The notes below the pieces were generated by a model that saw only the letters and a program-made list of their open reading frames with translations, made no database searches and was not told the DNA's origin. Below are positions 35,178-44,495 of a stretch of 64,000 bases of DNA, in pieces (position 1 is the stretch's first letter; each line of letters opens with the position of its first letter). The stretch is from the NCBI RefSeq assembly GCF_030816715.1, contig NZ_JAUSYH010000001.1, forward strand, positions 7,874,001 through 7,938,000. Reading direction: 5' to 3'. The position numbers and the translations under genes are program-made. Source of the stretch: Streptomyces achromogenes (GTDB lineage Bacteria > Actinomycetota > Actinomycetes > Streptomycetales > Streptomycetaceae).

Positions 35178-36152
35178 CTACTCGGCCAGCAGCCTGCGCA
35201 GCCAGTCCAGGTGGGCCGCGCGGGCCGACTTCGACAGGGTGGCCTGTGGTGCGAAACCGTCGAAGCCGTGGAAGCCGCCCGGCCACACGTGCAGTTCGGC
35301 GATCCCGCCGGCCTGCCAGATCCGGGAGGCGTAGGCGACGACCTCGTCCCGGAAGGTCTCGGCGGAGCCCACGTCGAGGAAGGCCGGCGGCAGCCCGGAC
35401 AGGTCCTCGGCGCGGGCGGGCGCCGCGTACGGCGAGACGTCCGGGCCGCCGCGCGCCGCCCCGAGCAGCGCCGTCCAGCCGGTGTCGTTGGCGGTGCGGT
35501 CCCACACGCCGAGGCCCGCCATCTGGTGGGAGGAGACGGTGTCGTTGCGGTCGTCCAGCATCGGGCACATCAGCAGCTGGCCGATCGGCCGCGGCCCGCC
35601 GCGGTCGCGCAGCAGCAGGGCGAGCGCGGCGGTCAGCCCGCCGCCCGCGCTGGTGCCGGCGATCACGATACGGTCCGGGTCACCGCCCAGCTCCTTGGCG
35701 TGCTCCGCCGTCCACAGCAGCCCGGCGTACACGTCCTCGACGGGCGCCGGGTGCGGGTGCTCGGGCGCGAGGCGGTATTCCACCGACACCACGACCAGGT
35801 CCAGCGCCCGCGCCCAGTCCAGCGCCACGTCCACGCCGGCCCGGTTGTTGCCGAGGACCATGCCGCCGCCGTGCACGTGGTAGACGACGGGACGCGGCCG
35901 GTCGGGGGCCGGCGCGGCGGGGCGGCAGATCAGCAGGGAGATCTCGGGGGCGCCCTCGGGCCCCGGCACGGTGCGGTCCTCGACCTCGAAGGCGCCGCCC
36001 GCCGTCAGGTCCAGCTGGGACAGCAGCGCCAGGGCCGGGCCCTGGCGGATGGCCTCGATGTCCTCCATGGCCATGCCCGGCTGGATCATGTCCTTGATCA
36101 GTTCCAGCGCGGCGGCGAGTTCCGGGTCGAACGGCGGTGGGACGGATGTCAT
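35178..36152 (-). CDS. Alpha/beta hydrolase of the HSL (hormone-sensitive lipase) family
   Basis: 324 residues from the ATG at 36152. The oxyanion HGGG motif (YHVHGGGMV, about residue 90), the nucleophile elbow GTSAGGG (Ser about 162), and the acid and base in DVGSAETFRDE and GGFHGFD are all present. Likely a short-chain esterase. It is transcribed in the direction of the PucR regulator and divergently from terC, with a twin palindrome in between. Confidence 0.9.
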   Translation of the reverse strand: MTSVPPPFDPELAAALELIKDMIQPGMAMEDIEAIRQGPALALLSQLDLTAGGAFEVEDRTVPGPEGAPEISLLICRPAAPAPDRPRPVVYHVHGGGMVLGNNRAGVDVALDWARALDLVVVSVEYRLAPEHPHPAPVEDVYAGLLWTAEHAKELGGDPDRIVIAGTSAGGGLTAALALLLRDRGGPRPIGQLLMCPMLDDRNDTVSSHQMAGLGVWDRTANDTGWTALLGAARGGPDVSPYAAPARAEDLSGLPPAFLDVGSAETFRDEVVAYASRIWQAGGIAELHVWPGGFHGFDGFAPQATLSKSARAAHLDWLRRLLAE

Positions 36153-36214
36153 GGCGTCTCCTCGACGGGGCGGCTCCTGCGGCCATGGTCCGCGCACCCG
36201 CGCCCGGCGGAGCG

Positions 36215-36249
36215 CCGCCGTTCGGCGGAACCTGCCCGCCGTTCGGCGG
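36215..36249. repeat. Tandem pair of 14-bp palindromes, 21 bp apart
   Basis: CCGCCGTTCGGCGG occurs at 36215-36228 and again at 36236-36249. Each copy is itself an inverted repeat (CCGCCG/CGGCGG with TT/CG middle), and the copies are spaced 21 bp start to start, two helical turns. They lie in the 224-bp divergent region between esterase and terC, where a dimer-pair binding site would be expected, though RNA hairpins are also possible. Confidence 0.55.
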
Positions 36250-36376
36250 GTGGCACCCGGCATGCGCCCGCGCCCTTGCCAGTACGTGACCTTCTGTTCA
36301 TCTGTGAAGGGTGGACAACCGGCGGTTCACACGACAACGATTTTCACCCCCCACACCGGCACCAGGAGTATCACCC

Positions 36377-37348
36377 GTGAACGTCTCCCTCACCGTCTGG
36401 CTGTTGACCGTCGCGGCGCTGTGCGCGCTCGTCGCCGTCGACTTCTTCATCGGCCGCAAGCCGCACGACGTCTCGGTCAAGGAGGCCGGGACCTGGACGA
36501 TCGTCTGGGTCGTGCTGGCCTGCCTGTTCGGTCTCGGCGTGTTCGTCTTCGGCGGCGGCAAGCCGACGGGCGAGTTCTTCGCCGGGTACATCACCGAGAA
36601 GTCGCTGAGCGTGGACAACCTCTTCGTGTTCGTCCTGATCATGGGCAAGTTCGCGGTGCCCTCGCAATACCAGCAGCGGGTCCTCATGGTCGGCGTGCTG
36701 ATGGCCCTCGTGCTGCGCGCCCTGTTCATCGCGGCCGGCGCGGCGATCATCTCGACGTTCTCCTGGGTCTTCTACCTGTTCGGCGCGTTCCTGATCTGGA
36801 CGGCGTGGAAGCTGATCCAGGACGCCAAGAAGGGCGCGCACGAGGAGGAGTACGACGAGAACAAGCTGCTCAAGGCGGTGGAGAAGCGTTTCGGCGTGGC
36901 GGACCGCTACCACGGCACCAAGCTGTGGATCGAGCAGAACGGCAAGCGGGTCATGACCCCGATGCTGGTCGTGATGCTGGCGATCGGCTCCACGGACGTG
37001 CTCTTCGCCCTCGACTCGATCCCGGCGATCTACGGGCTGACCGAGGACCCGTACATCGTCTTCACCGCCAACGCCTTCGCTCTGATGGGGCTCCGCCAGC
37101 TGTACTTCCTCATCGGCGGTCTGCTGAAGAAGCTGGTCCACCTCAGCTACGGCCTGTCGATCATCCTCGGCTTCATCGGCGTCAAGCTGCTGCTGCACGC
37201 CCTGCACGAGTCCGGGGTGCACGTGCCCGAGATCGGCATACCGTTCTCGCTCGGCTTCATCGTGCCCGTCCTCGCCGTGACGACCTTCACCAGTCTGCGG
37301 GCGGCCGGGCGGCAGGTGGAGGCCGCGCCGGACACGTCACCGATGTGA
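36377..37348 (+). CDS. TerC/Alx-family integral membrane protein
   Basis: 323 residues from a GTG with CAGGAG 10 bp upstream. Seven to nine hydrophobic helices; the family motif with acidic residues in membrane segments is seen in SLSVDNLFVFVLIMGKF and AIGSTDVLFALDSIPA, whose Asp residues probably form a metal (Mn2+) site. TerC proteins work in metal export or metalation of secreted proteins and in tellurite stress. No Mn riboswitch (yybP-ykoY) could be recognised upstream. Ends at a strong terminator. Confidence 0.93.
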   Translation: MNVSLTVWLLTVAALCALVAVDFFIGRKPHDVSVKEAGTWTIVWVVLACLFGLGVFVFGGGKPTGEFFAGYITEKSLSVDNLFVFVLIMGKFAVPSQYQQRVLMVGVLMALVLRALFIAAGAAIISTFSWVFYLFGAFLIWTAWKLIQDAKKGAHEEEYDENKLLKAVEKRFGVADRYHGTKLWIEQNGKRVMTPMLVVMLAIGSTDVLFALDSIPAIYGLTEDPYIVFTANAFALMGLRQLYFLIGGLLKKLVHLSYGLSIILGFIGVKLLLHALHESGVHVPEIGIPFSLGFIVPVLAVTTFTSLRAAGRQVEAAPDTSPM

Positions 37349-37357
37349 CGGATCCGC

Positions 37358-37401
37358 GGCGCGGCCCCCTCGAGACGGCTCCTCCGGCAGGGGGCCGCGC
37401 C
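37358..37401. terminator. Bidirectional terminator between terC and the FkbM gene
   Basis: Perfect 13-bp stem (37358-37370 with 37389-37401) and an 18-nt loop between convergent stops; its last base touches the FkbM-type gene stop codon. Confidence 0.75.
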
Positions 37402-38348
37402 TAGACGGTGGGCGCCGCGGCGGCCCGCATCAGCACGCAGTCGAACTCGATCACCCGCCCGGTCGTCGCCTCGCGGGTCACCGGATACATGCCGGTGATG
37501 CCGAACCCGGCCGCCTCGTAGCGCGCGACGGCCTCGCCCATGCCGGGACTGCCCTCGTACAGCTTCAGCACGGCCACCTCGGACTGCATCCCGACGAACT
37601 CCGCGATCCGCTCCCCGGCCCCGCCGAAAACCTCGAGGTCATAGCCCTGGGTGTCCATCTTCAGGTAGGGGCGCGGGTCGGCGAGGCCGGCCAGTGCCTC
37701 GTCCATGACCTCGTCCAGCCGGCGGACGCGGATCTCCTCCGTGTCGTCCTTCGCGAAACGGCTGTAGCGGCCCTTGCCGTACTCACTGGCCGGCAGCAGG
37801 GAGTTCATCGTCTTCCAGCCGGTGTGGATCCGCGCGGTCGACTCCTCGCGGCCCAGCCCGCACCGGTGCACCTGCCACTGCGGGTCGTCCTCGGCCGCCT
37901 TCACCAGCCGGGCGAACGTCGCCGACGTGGGCTCGAACGACACGATCCGCCCCGTGTATCCGGCCCTGCGCAGCCCCTTGGCGTACTGGCCGGTGTTGGC
38001 GCCGACGTCGAACACGCAGTTCACGCCGTAGAGCTCGAGCATCGCGGCGACATGCTGGGTGCAGAGGTACGCGGCGGCCGCCAGCTGCGTCCCGCGCTCG
38101 TCCCGGCGGGCCGAGGGGTCCATGAGAAGCACGGCGCCGCTGTCGCCCAGCCGTACGGCCTCGTCCTCGGCGGCCTCGGAGCGGGCCGCGTCGCCCGTCG
38201 GCCGCAGGACCCAGGTGTCCTTGCCGGCGCCGGTCACCCGGTACGGGCCGCCGCGCCGGGAGACCACCGCCTTCCCCGGCCCGAGGTCGGTCACCTGGAC
38301 GCCGATGCGCGGCATCAGATCGAGCAGTCGTCGATAAAGGGTGCTCAT
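37401..38348 (-). CDS. FkbM-family methyltransferase
   Basis: 315 residues. The SAM fold is plain from about residue 110: CVFDVGANTGQYAKGLRRAG, VSFEPTSATFARL, and YLKMDTQGYDLEVFGGA, the typical FkbM post-motif with Asp. An N-terminal ~100-residue part has no clear homology. Substrate unknown; FkbM members O-methylate polyketides, sugars or lipids. It stands alone with no cluster of biosynthetic genes around it. Confidence 0.9.
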   Translation of the reverse strand: MSTLYRRLLDLMPRIGVQVTDLGPGKAVVSRRGGPYRVTGAGKDTWVLRPTGDAARSEAAEDEAVRLGDSGAVLLMDPSARRDERGTQLAAAAYLCTQHVAAMLELYGVNCVFDVGANTGQYAKGLRRAGYTGRIVSFEPTSATFARLVKAAEDDPQWQVHRCGLGREESTARIHTGWKTMNSLLPASEYGKGRYSRFAKDDTEEIRVRRLDEVMDEALAGLADPRPYLKMDTQGYDLEVFGGAGERIAEFVGMQSEVAVLKLYEGSPGMGEAVARYEAAGFGITGMYPVTREATTGRVIEFDCVLMRAAAAPTV

Positions 38349-38438
38349 CTCCCCAGCCCTATCAGACGGGACGGCCCGCGGTCTGCGGCTTGACCGACAT
38401 TCGCCGCTCCTCTCACCCGACCCGGAAGCACGCGCACG

Positions 38439-38475
38439 CCGAAGGGGCCCGGAAACGCGTTCCGGGCCCCTTCGG
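38439..38475 (-). terminator. Terminator of the FMN reductase gene
   Basis: Perfect 16-bp stem (38439-38454 with 38460-38475) and 5-nt loop, 85 bp past the reductase stop on the minus strand. Confidence 0.8.
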
Positions 38476-38559
38476 GTGTGCTGCCGCCTCGCCGGCCGTT
38501 CCCGGCCCGGCGTGCCACAGGTCGGGGCGGCCGTCGGTCGGCGCGGCGCCGGCCGGGCG

Positions 38560-39123
38560 TCAGGCTGCGGCGGCCTCGCCCGCGTGGCCGTGCAGACGGG
38601 CGACGACCTCGGTCAGCTGGGCGGCGACCTCGGCGTCGTCGACCGGGTGGGTCTCGGCGAAGCGGGTCAGCGAGCCCGGGATGGAGAGCTTGAGGTCCTC
38701 GATGACCCTGCCGCCGGCGATGCCCACGGCCTTGCGGGCCTCGTCCTGCGCCCACACGCCGCCGAACTGGCCGAACGCGGTGCCGATCACGGCGGCCGGC
38801 TTGCCGCCGAACGCGCCGGCGCCGTAGGGGCGCGACAGCCAGTCGATGGCGTTCTTGAGGACGGCCGGGATCGTGCCGTTGTACTCGGGGGAGAAGAGCA
38901 GGAAGGCGTCGGCGGCCTGGGCGGCCTCGCGCAGCCGGGCGGCGGCGGCCGGGACGCTGCCTTCGACGTCGAGGTCCTCGTTGTAGAACGGGATCTCGGC
39001 CAGGCCCTCGAAGAGGTCGACCTCCGCGCCCTCGGGAGCGACCTTGACGGCCGCCTCGGCGAGCTGGCGGTTGGTCGAGCCGGCGCGAAGGCTGCCGACG
39101 AGCGCGAGGATGCGGACAGACAT
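38560..39123 (-). CDS. NADPH-dependent FMN reductase (flavodoxin-fold quinone/azo reductase)
   Basis: 187 residues from the ATG at 39123, with GGGAG 8 bp upstream. FMN-binding phosphate loop GSLRAGSTNRQLA at residues 9-21, and FLLFSPEYNGTIPAVLKNAIDW in the middle, both typical of the SsuE/ChrR/ArsH-like family. It reduces quinones, chromate or azo dyes in known members. It is divergent from a TetR regulator and the gap holds two GGACC-N-GGTCC sites, so it is likely the repressed target. Confidence 0.9.
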   Translation of the reverse strand: MSVRILALVGSLRAGSTNRQLAEAAVKVAPEGAEVDLFEGLAEIPFYNEDLDVEGSVPAAAARLREAAQAADAFLLFSPEYNGTIPAVLKNAIDWLSRPYGAGAFGGKPAAVIGTAFGQFGGVWAQDEARKAVGIAGGRVIEDLKLSIPGSLTRFAETHPVDDAEVAAQLTEVVARLHGHAGEAAAA

Positions 39124-39162
39124 GGGTACTCCCAGAGGCTGAGACACTGCGTCAATTGATCC

Positions 39163-39210
39163 GGACCGGGGTCCGTTTAATGTTCTAGCACCCTAACCGG
39201 ACCGCGGTCC
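39163..39210. promoter_or_regulatory. Twin TetR-type operators
   Basis: GGACCGGGGTCC (39163-39174) and the perfect palindrome GGACCGCGGTCC (39199-39210) lie 36 bp apart in the divergent region; both are part of a longer shared pattern CCGGACCG-GGTCC-GTTT. One operator near each start would let the TetR protein repress both its own gene and the reductase. Confidence 0.75.
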
Positions 39211-39241
39211 AGTTTCATTCCCGATGCTTTACGCTGGCGTC

Positions 39242-39913
39242 ATGTCCGCCGTGCTGCCCCCGTGTCCCGAGCCCGAGGAGAGCGCCGCCGAGCCGGAGCT
39301 GCTGCAACTCGGCCCGGCGGGTGACGAGCCGTGTCTGCGCGCCGACGCGGCCCGCAACCGGGCCAGGCTGCTGGACGCCGCCGCCCGTCTGATCGCCGAG
39401 CACGGCGCGGCCGGGGTCACGATGGAGGCGGTGGCGAGCGCGGCGAACGTCGGCAAAGGGACCGTCTTCCGCCGCTTCGGTGATCGCACGGGCCTGCTGA
39501 ACGCCCTTCTGGACCACTCGGAGAAGCAGTTCCAGGCGGCCTTCCTGAGCGGCCCCGCGCCGTTGGGGCCGGGCGCGCCGCCGGTGGAGCGGCTGCGGGC
39601 GTTCGGCCTCGCGCTTCTCGCCCGCTCCGTCGACCAGCTGGATCTCCAACTCGCGGCCGAGCCGGGGCCGGACCGCCGGCACTCGGTCCCGGTGCGCCGG
39701 GTGCATCACCATCACCTGGCGATGCTGCTGGAGCAGGCGCTGCCCGACGCGGACGGCGAACTCCTCGCACACACGCTGATGGGATACCTCAACCCCGTGC
39801 TCGTCCACCACCTCACCCGGCAGTGCGGCATGCCGCCGGAGCGTCTGGAGGCGGGCTGGAGCGACCTGGTCGACCGGGTCACGGGCGAGCACCGCCGGAC
39901 GGGCGCCGGGTGA
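39242..39913 (+). CDS. TetR-family transcriptional repressor
   Basis: About 223 residues from the ATG at 39242 (an ATG at 39224 is six codons earlier). The HTH is at about 50-85: RARLLDAAARLIAEHG, TMEAVASAANVGKGTVFRRFGDR. The ligand-binding C-terminal part is not assignable. It presumably binds the GGACC-N-GGTCC sites upstream and responds to a quinone or electrophile handled by the divergent FMN reductase; this is inferred. Confidence 0.9.
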   Translation: MSAVLPPCPEPEESAAEPELLQLGPAGDEPCLRADAARNRARLLDAAARLIAEHGAAGVTMEAVASAANVGKGTVFRRFGDRTGLLNALLDHSEKQFQAAFLSGPAPLGPGAPPVERLRAFGLALLARSVDQLDLQLAAEPGPDRRHSVPVRRVHHHHLAMLLEQALPDADGELLAHTLMGYLNPVLVHHLTRQCGMPPERLEAGWSDLVDRVTGEHRRTGAG

Positions 39914-40177
39914 CGCGCTGCGACCCACCGGCTCGGGGCCGGGTCGGGCAGAGGCCCGCCACGGCCTGCCACGCGCGGAGGCGAACCGCCCGGCGCCACG
40001 CCCGGCGGATAGCGCCGCGGCGGCCGCGCCGAGCCGCAGCAGCGGGAACGGTGGTAGCGGCGGCGCCGCGCAGCGTGTGTCGACGCCCCGTCCCGACCGT
40101 GTCCGTTGACGGATCGTCGGATTCGGCCTCCCCCGCCCGGGACCCGGCTCGCGGCTTCTGCCAAGATGCGGTACGTC

Positions 40178-41215
40178 ATGGTGCAGATACCGAACAAGCC
40201 CGCGTCGACGATGCCGCCGGCGCCGCGCCCCGTGCCCACGAGCGCCGACGTGGCCCGCCTGGCCGGAGTCTCGCGCGCGACCGTCTCCTACGTCCTGAAC
40301 AACACCAGCGCCGTACGCATCAGCGAGCCCACCCGCCGGCGGGTCCGCGAGGCCGCGAGGGAACTCGGGTACGTGCCGCACGCGGCCGCCCGCACCCTGC
40401 GCGCCGGGCACAGCCGGATGGTCCTCATGCCCACCCTGCCGGTGCCGGCGGGGCCGCTCTACAGCCGGTTCGTGCACGACTTCCAGGGCGCGATGAGCCG
40501 CCTCGACTACACGGTCGTCCAGTACGGCGCGAGCGGTGTGGGCGGTGACGAGGCCGCCCGCGCGTGGGCGGAGCTGCGGCCCGTCGCCGTGCTGGTGCCC
40601 GGCACCGGCATCGGACCCGAGGGGGTGGCCATCCTCAAGCGGTCCGGCGCCCGGGCGGTGGTGACCCTCGGCCCCGAGGCCGTCGAGGGCGCCCACGCGA
40701 TGCTCCTGGACCAGGCCGACGTCGGCCGGGGCGCCGCCGGGCACCTCCATGCCCGGGGGCGCCGCCGTATCGGGGTGGTGGTCCCCGAGGAGCCCGGCAT
40801 GGAGCTGTTCTCCGCGCCCCGCCTCGCCGGCGCCCGTGAGGCCCTGCGGGGCGCCGACGCCACCGTCACGGAGCTGCCGCTGGCTTACACGGAGGAGGCC
40901 GCGGACGCCCTCGCGGCGCGCTGGCGGGGTCTCGGCCTCGACGCCGTGTTCGGCTACAACGACGAGTACGCCATGCTGCTGTTGCGCGCCCTGCGGGACG
41001 CCGGCCTGCGCGTTCCCGAGGACGTGGCCGTCATCGGAGCCGACGACCTGCTGCTCGGCCGGCTGCTGCGGCCGCGGCTCAGCACCGTGCGGATCACGCT
41101 GCCCTTGGGCCGCGAGCTCGCCTCCCTGGTGGACCGGGCGGTCCGCAACCCCGCGGCCGCCCCCGAGTCGCACGCGCTGTTCTCGGTCGCCGTGGTGCAC
41201 CGCGACTCCAGCTGA
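40178..41215 (+). CDS. LacI-family transcriptional regulator
   Basis: 345 residues (an ATG at 40166 is close). The N-terminal HTH TSADVARLAGVSRATVSYVLNN is preceded by a short Pro-rich tail, and the periplasmic-binding-like sensor domain follows (VLMPTLPVP; GIGPEGVAIL; DAVFGYNDEYAM). It is 25 bp upstream of pobA on the same strand. LacI proteins usually sense sugars; one that precedes an aromatic-acid monooxygenase is unusual, since PobR regulators of pobA are IclR or AraC/LysR types. Confidence 0.9.
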   Translation: MVQIPNKPASTMPPAPRPVPTSADVARLAGVSRATVSYVLNNTSAVRISEPTRRRVREAARELGYVPHAAARTLRAGHSRMVLMPTLPVPAGPLYSRFVHDFQGAMSRLDYTVVQYGASGVGGDEAARAWAELRPVAVLVPGTGIGPEGVAILKRSGARAVVTLGPEAVEGAHAMLLDQADVGRGAAGHLHARGRRRIGVVVPEEPGMELFSAPRLAGAREALRGADATVTELPLAYTEEAADALAARWRGLGLDAVFGYNDEYAMLLLRALRDAGLRVPEDVAVIGADDLLLGRLLRPRLSTVRITLPLGRELASLVDRAVRNPAAAPESHALFSVAVVHRDSS

Positions 41216-41240
41216 ACTACCGTCCAGGGGGAGGCACGCC

Positions 41241-42419
41241 ATGCGCACCACGGTCGGCATCATCGGCGGCGGCCCGGCGGGGCTGCTGCTCGCCCGCCTG
41301 CTGCACCGCGCGGGAATCGCCTGTGTCGTGCTGGAGAGCAGGACGCGCGCCTACGCGGAAGGGCGTCAGCGCGCCGGAATGCTGGAGCAGGGCACGGTCG
41401 ACGCGCTGCGCGCGGCCGGCGCCGCCGACCGGCTCGATGTCGAGGGCATGGTGCACCACGGCATCGAGCTGCGCTTCGACCGTGAACGCCATCACCTCGA
41501 CTTCCCCGCCCTCACCGGCGGCCGCACGGTCACGATCTACGCCCAGACGGAGATCGTGAAGGATCTCATCGCCCTCCAACTGGCCGACGGGCCGCCCCTG
41601 TTGTTCGAGGCGGAGGCGCTCGCCGTCGAGCAGCCGCAGAGCGAGGCGCCCGTCGTGCGGTTCCGGCACGAAGGCCGGCAACGCACCCTGCGCTGCGTAT
41701 GGGTGGCGGGCTGCGACGGCTCGCACGGCGTCGCCCGGAACGCCTTCCCGGCGGCCTCCGGCCGCACCTACGCCCACGACTACCCGTACTCCTGGCTCGG
41801 CGTCACCGCCGAAGTGCCGCCCTCCTGCGACGAGTTGATCTACGCACGCCACGCCCGCGGCTTCGCCCTGCACAGCATGCGCTCACCACGGGTCTCCCGG
41901 TTCTACCTCCAGGTCCCCCGCGGCACGAGCCTGCGGGACTGGTCCGACGAGCGGATCTGGGACGAACTCGCCGCGCGTTTCGCCGTGGACGCCGACTGGA
42001 CGCTGCGCCGCGGTCCGATCACCGCCCGGTCCGTGACGGAGATGCGCAGTCTCGTCCACGAGCCGATGCGGCACGGCCGGCTGGTGCTCGCGGGGGACGC
42101 CGCCCACATCGTCCCGCCGACCGGCGCCAAGGGACTCAACCTCGCCGTCTCCGACGTCCGGCTCCTGGCCCGGGCCTTCACCGAACTGCACGCCCACGGG
42201 TCGGCGCGACTCCTGGACGGGTACTCGGACCTGTGCCTGCGACGTGTGTGGCAGGCGACCCGGTTCTCCTACGACATGACTAGGATGTTGCACGCTCAAC
42301 CAGATGGGGATGCGTTCGACCACCGGATGCAGCTCGCCCGGCTGCGCCGGATCACCGCATCCCGCCACGCGGCCGCCGAACTGGCGGCGAACTACACGGG
42401 ACTTCCCCTCTCCCCGTGA
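41241..42419 (+). CDS. pobA: PobA-like 4-hydroxybenzoate 3-monooxygenase
   Basis: 392 residues, the usual PobA length. FAD-binding GIIGGGPAGLLLARLL at the N terminus, the second FAD motif LAGDAAHIVPPTGAKGLNLA near 285, and the substrate-loop residues of the phenol-hydroxylase family. It hydroxylates 4-hydroxybenzoate to protocatechuate with NAD(P)H and O2. Starts at ATG with GGGGGAGG just upstream and is followed after 39 bp by an aryl-aldehyde dehydrogenase, so aldehyde to acid to protocatechuate is a plausible two-step path. Confidence 0.9.
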   Translation: MRTTVGIIGGGPAGLLLARLLHRAGIACVVLESRTRAYAEGRQRAGMLEQGTVDALRAAGAADRLDVEGMVHHGIELRFDRERHHLDFPALTGGRTVTIYAQTEIVKDLIALQLADGPPLLFEAEALAVEQPQSEAPVVRFRHEGRQRTLRCVWVAGCDGSHGVARNAFPAASGRTYAHDYPYSWLGVTAEVPPSCDELIYARHARGFALHSMRSPRVSRFYLQVPRGTSLRDWSDERIWDELAARFAVDADWTLRRGPITARSVTEMRSLVHEPMRHGRLVLAGDAAHIVPPTGAKGLNLAVSDVRLLARAFTELHAHGSARLLDGYSDLCLRRVWQATRFSYDMTRMLHAQPDGDAFDHRMQLARLRRITASRHAAAELAANYTGLPLSP

Positions 42420-42458
42420 GAGCGGCGAAGCCCGCGGGTCACCGATCGGAGAGCCCCC

Positions 42459-43895
42459 ATGCCGTTGCTCGACCCCACCAACTGGCAGCCCCGCACCCTG
42501 TCGGGACCGCGGTACACCGTCACCGAGCCCGCCACCGGCGAGCAACTGGGCACGGTCGTCCTGGCGGCCGGCGCGGACGTCGCGCCGGCCACCGAGGCGG
42601 CCCGCGCCGCGCAGACCGAGTGGGCCCGCGTCCCGCACTTCGTCCGCGCAGGAGTGCTGCGCCGGGCCGGCGACCTGTTCGCCGCGCACGCCGAGGAACT
42701 GCGCGAGTGGATCGTCCGCGAGTCGGGCTCCATCGCGGGCAAGGCCGACTTCGAGCTGCACGTCGCGGCCCAGGAGTGCTACGAGGCCGCCGCCCTCGCC
42801 TCCCGCCCGGCCGGCCAGGTCCTGCCCAGCGAGGCGCCCCGGCTGTCGTACACCCGGCGGGTCCCCGTCGGCGTCGTGGGGGTGATCTCCCCCTTCAACG
42901 CCCCGCTGATCCTGTCGATCCGCTCCGTCGCGCCCGCCCTCGCGCTCGGCAACGCCGTCGTCCTCAAGCCGGACCCGCGCACCGCCGTCTGCGGCGGACT
43001 GTCGCTGGCCGCCGTGTTCGCGGAGGCGGGACTGCCCGAGGGCCTGCTGCACGTCCTGCCGGGCGGCGCCGAGACCGGGGAGGCCCTGGTCGCCGACCCG
43101 CGCGTGCCGGTCATCTCGTTCACCGGCTCCACCGCGGCCGGCCGGTCCGTCGGCGAGGCGGCCGGACGTCACCTCAAGCGCGCGCACCTCGAACTCGGCG
43201 GCAACTCCGCCCTGATCGTGCTGGAGGACGCCGACCTCGACGCGGTCATCTCCACGGCCGCCTGGGGCTCGTTCTTCCACCAGGGCCAGATCTGCATGAC
43301 CACCGGCCGCCACATCGTGCACGCCTCCCTCTACGAGGAGTACGTGGAACGGCTCGCGGCGAAGGCCGACGCGCTCGCCGTCGGCGACCCGCACCGCGCC
43401 CAGGTGCACCTCGGGCCGCTCATCGACGACGGCCAGCTCGCCAAGGTGCACGGCCTGGTCGAGGCCAGCACGGCGGCCGGGGCGAAGCTCGCCGCGGGCG
43501 GCACGCACCAGGACCGCTTCTACCGGCCGACGGTCCTCGCGGGCGTCGGCGACGACACCCCCGCCTACGCGGAGGAGGTCTTCGGACCGGTGGCCCCCGT
43601 GCGCCCCTTCACCACGCCGGACGAGGCGGCGGCACTGGCCGCGCGCAGCTCCTACGGGCTGTCGCTCGGCATCGTCACCCGTGACGCCGCCCGCGGCCTC
43701 GACCTGGCCGAGCGCGTCCCGACCGGCATCGTGCACATCAACGACCAGACCGTGAACGACGAGGCCGTGGCGCCCTTCGGCGGCGTGGCCGCCTCGGGCA
43801 CCGGCGCCCGGTTCGGCGGCGAGGCGAACCTGGAGGCCTTCACCGACGTGCGCTGGACGACGGTGCGCGCCGACGTGGCACCGTACCCGTTCTAG
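42459..43895 (+). CDS. Aryl-aldehyde (benzaldehyde/vanillin-type) dehydrogenase
   Basis: 478 residues, NAD(P)-dependent aldehyde dehydrogenase. All catalytic elements are present: FTGSTAAGRSV cofactor loop, LELGGNSALIV with the general-base Glu, and FHQGQICMTTGR with the catalytic Cys. The sequence resembles benzaldehyde/vanillin dehydrogenases; the neighbourhood with pobA supports 4-hydroxybenzaldehyde or vanillin-type substrates. Contrast with the PaaN-like protein at 5165-6868, which lacks this Cys. Confidence 0.87.
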   Translation: MPLLDPTNWQPRTLSGPRYTVTEPATGEQLGTVVLAAGADVAPATEAARAAQTEWARVPHFVRAGVLRRAGDLFAAHAEELREWIVRESGSIAGKADFELHVAAQECYEAAALASRPAGQVLPSEAPRLSYTRRVPVGVVGVISPFNAPLILSIRSVAPALALGNAVVLKPDPRTAVCGGLSLAAVFAEAGLPEGLLHVLPGGAETGEALVADPRVPVISFTGSTAAGRSVGEAAGRHLKRAHLELGGNSALIVLEDADLDAVISTAAWGSFFHQGQICMTTGRHIVHASLYEEYVERLAAKADALAVGDPHRAQVHLGPLIDDGQLAKVHGLVEASTAAGAKLAAGGTHQDRFYRPTVLAGVGDDTPAYAEEVFGPVAPVRPFTTPDEAAALAARSSYGLSLGIVTRDAARGLDLAERVPTGIVHINDQTVNDEAVAPFGGVAASGTGARFGGEANLEAFTDVRWTTVRADVAPYPF

Positions 43896-43947
43896 ACCGA
43901 GGGCCTTCCGAAGGAGGAGGCACGCGCAGATCCCGCCGCCCGGGCGG

Positions 43948-44352
<405 letters not shown>

Positions 44353-44495
44353 GACCTGATTCCTTCTTCCCGGAGTTCCAGTCGGGTGCGTCCCGACAGG
44401 AGGTGAAGCCGCCCCTCACAACGCGCGCGGCCGGACGCGTATTCCGCGCCCCTACCCGTGTGGCCACCCGCCACACCACCCACCAGACTGACCCC

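Noticed and set aside
36153..36376. yybP-ykoY manganese riboswitch before terC
   Set aside because: Searched by eye for its conserved loops; none seen. Only palindromes are present.
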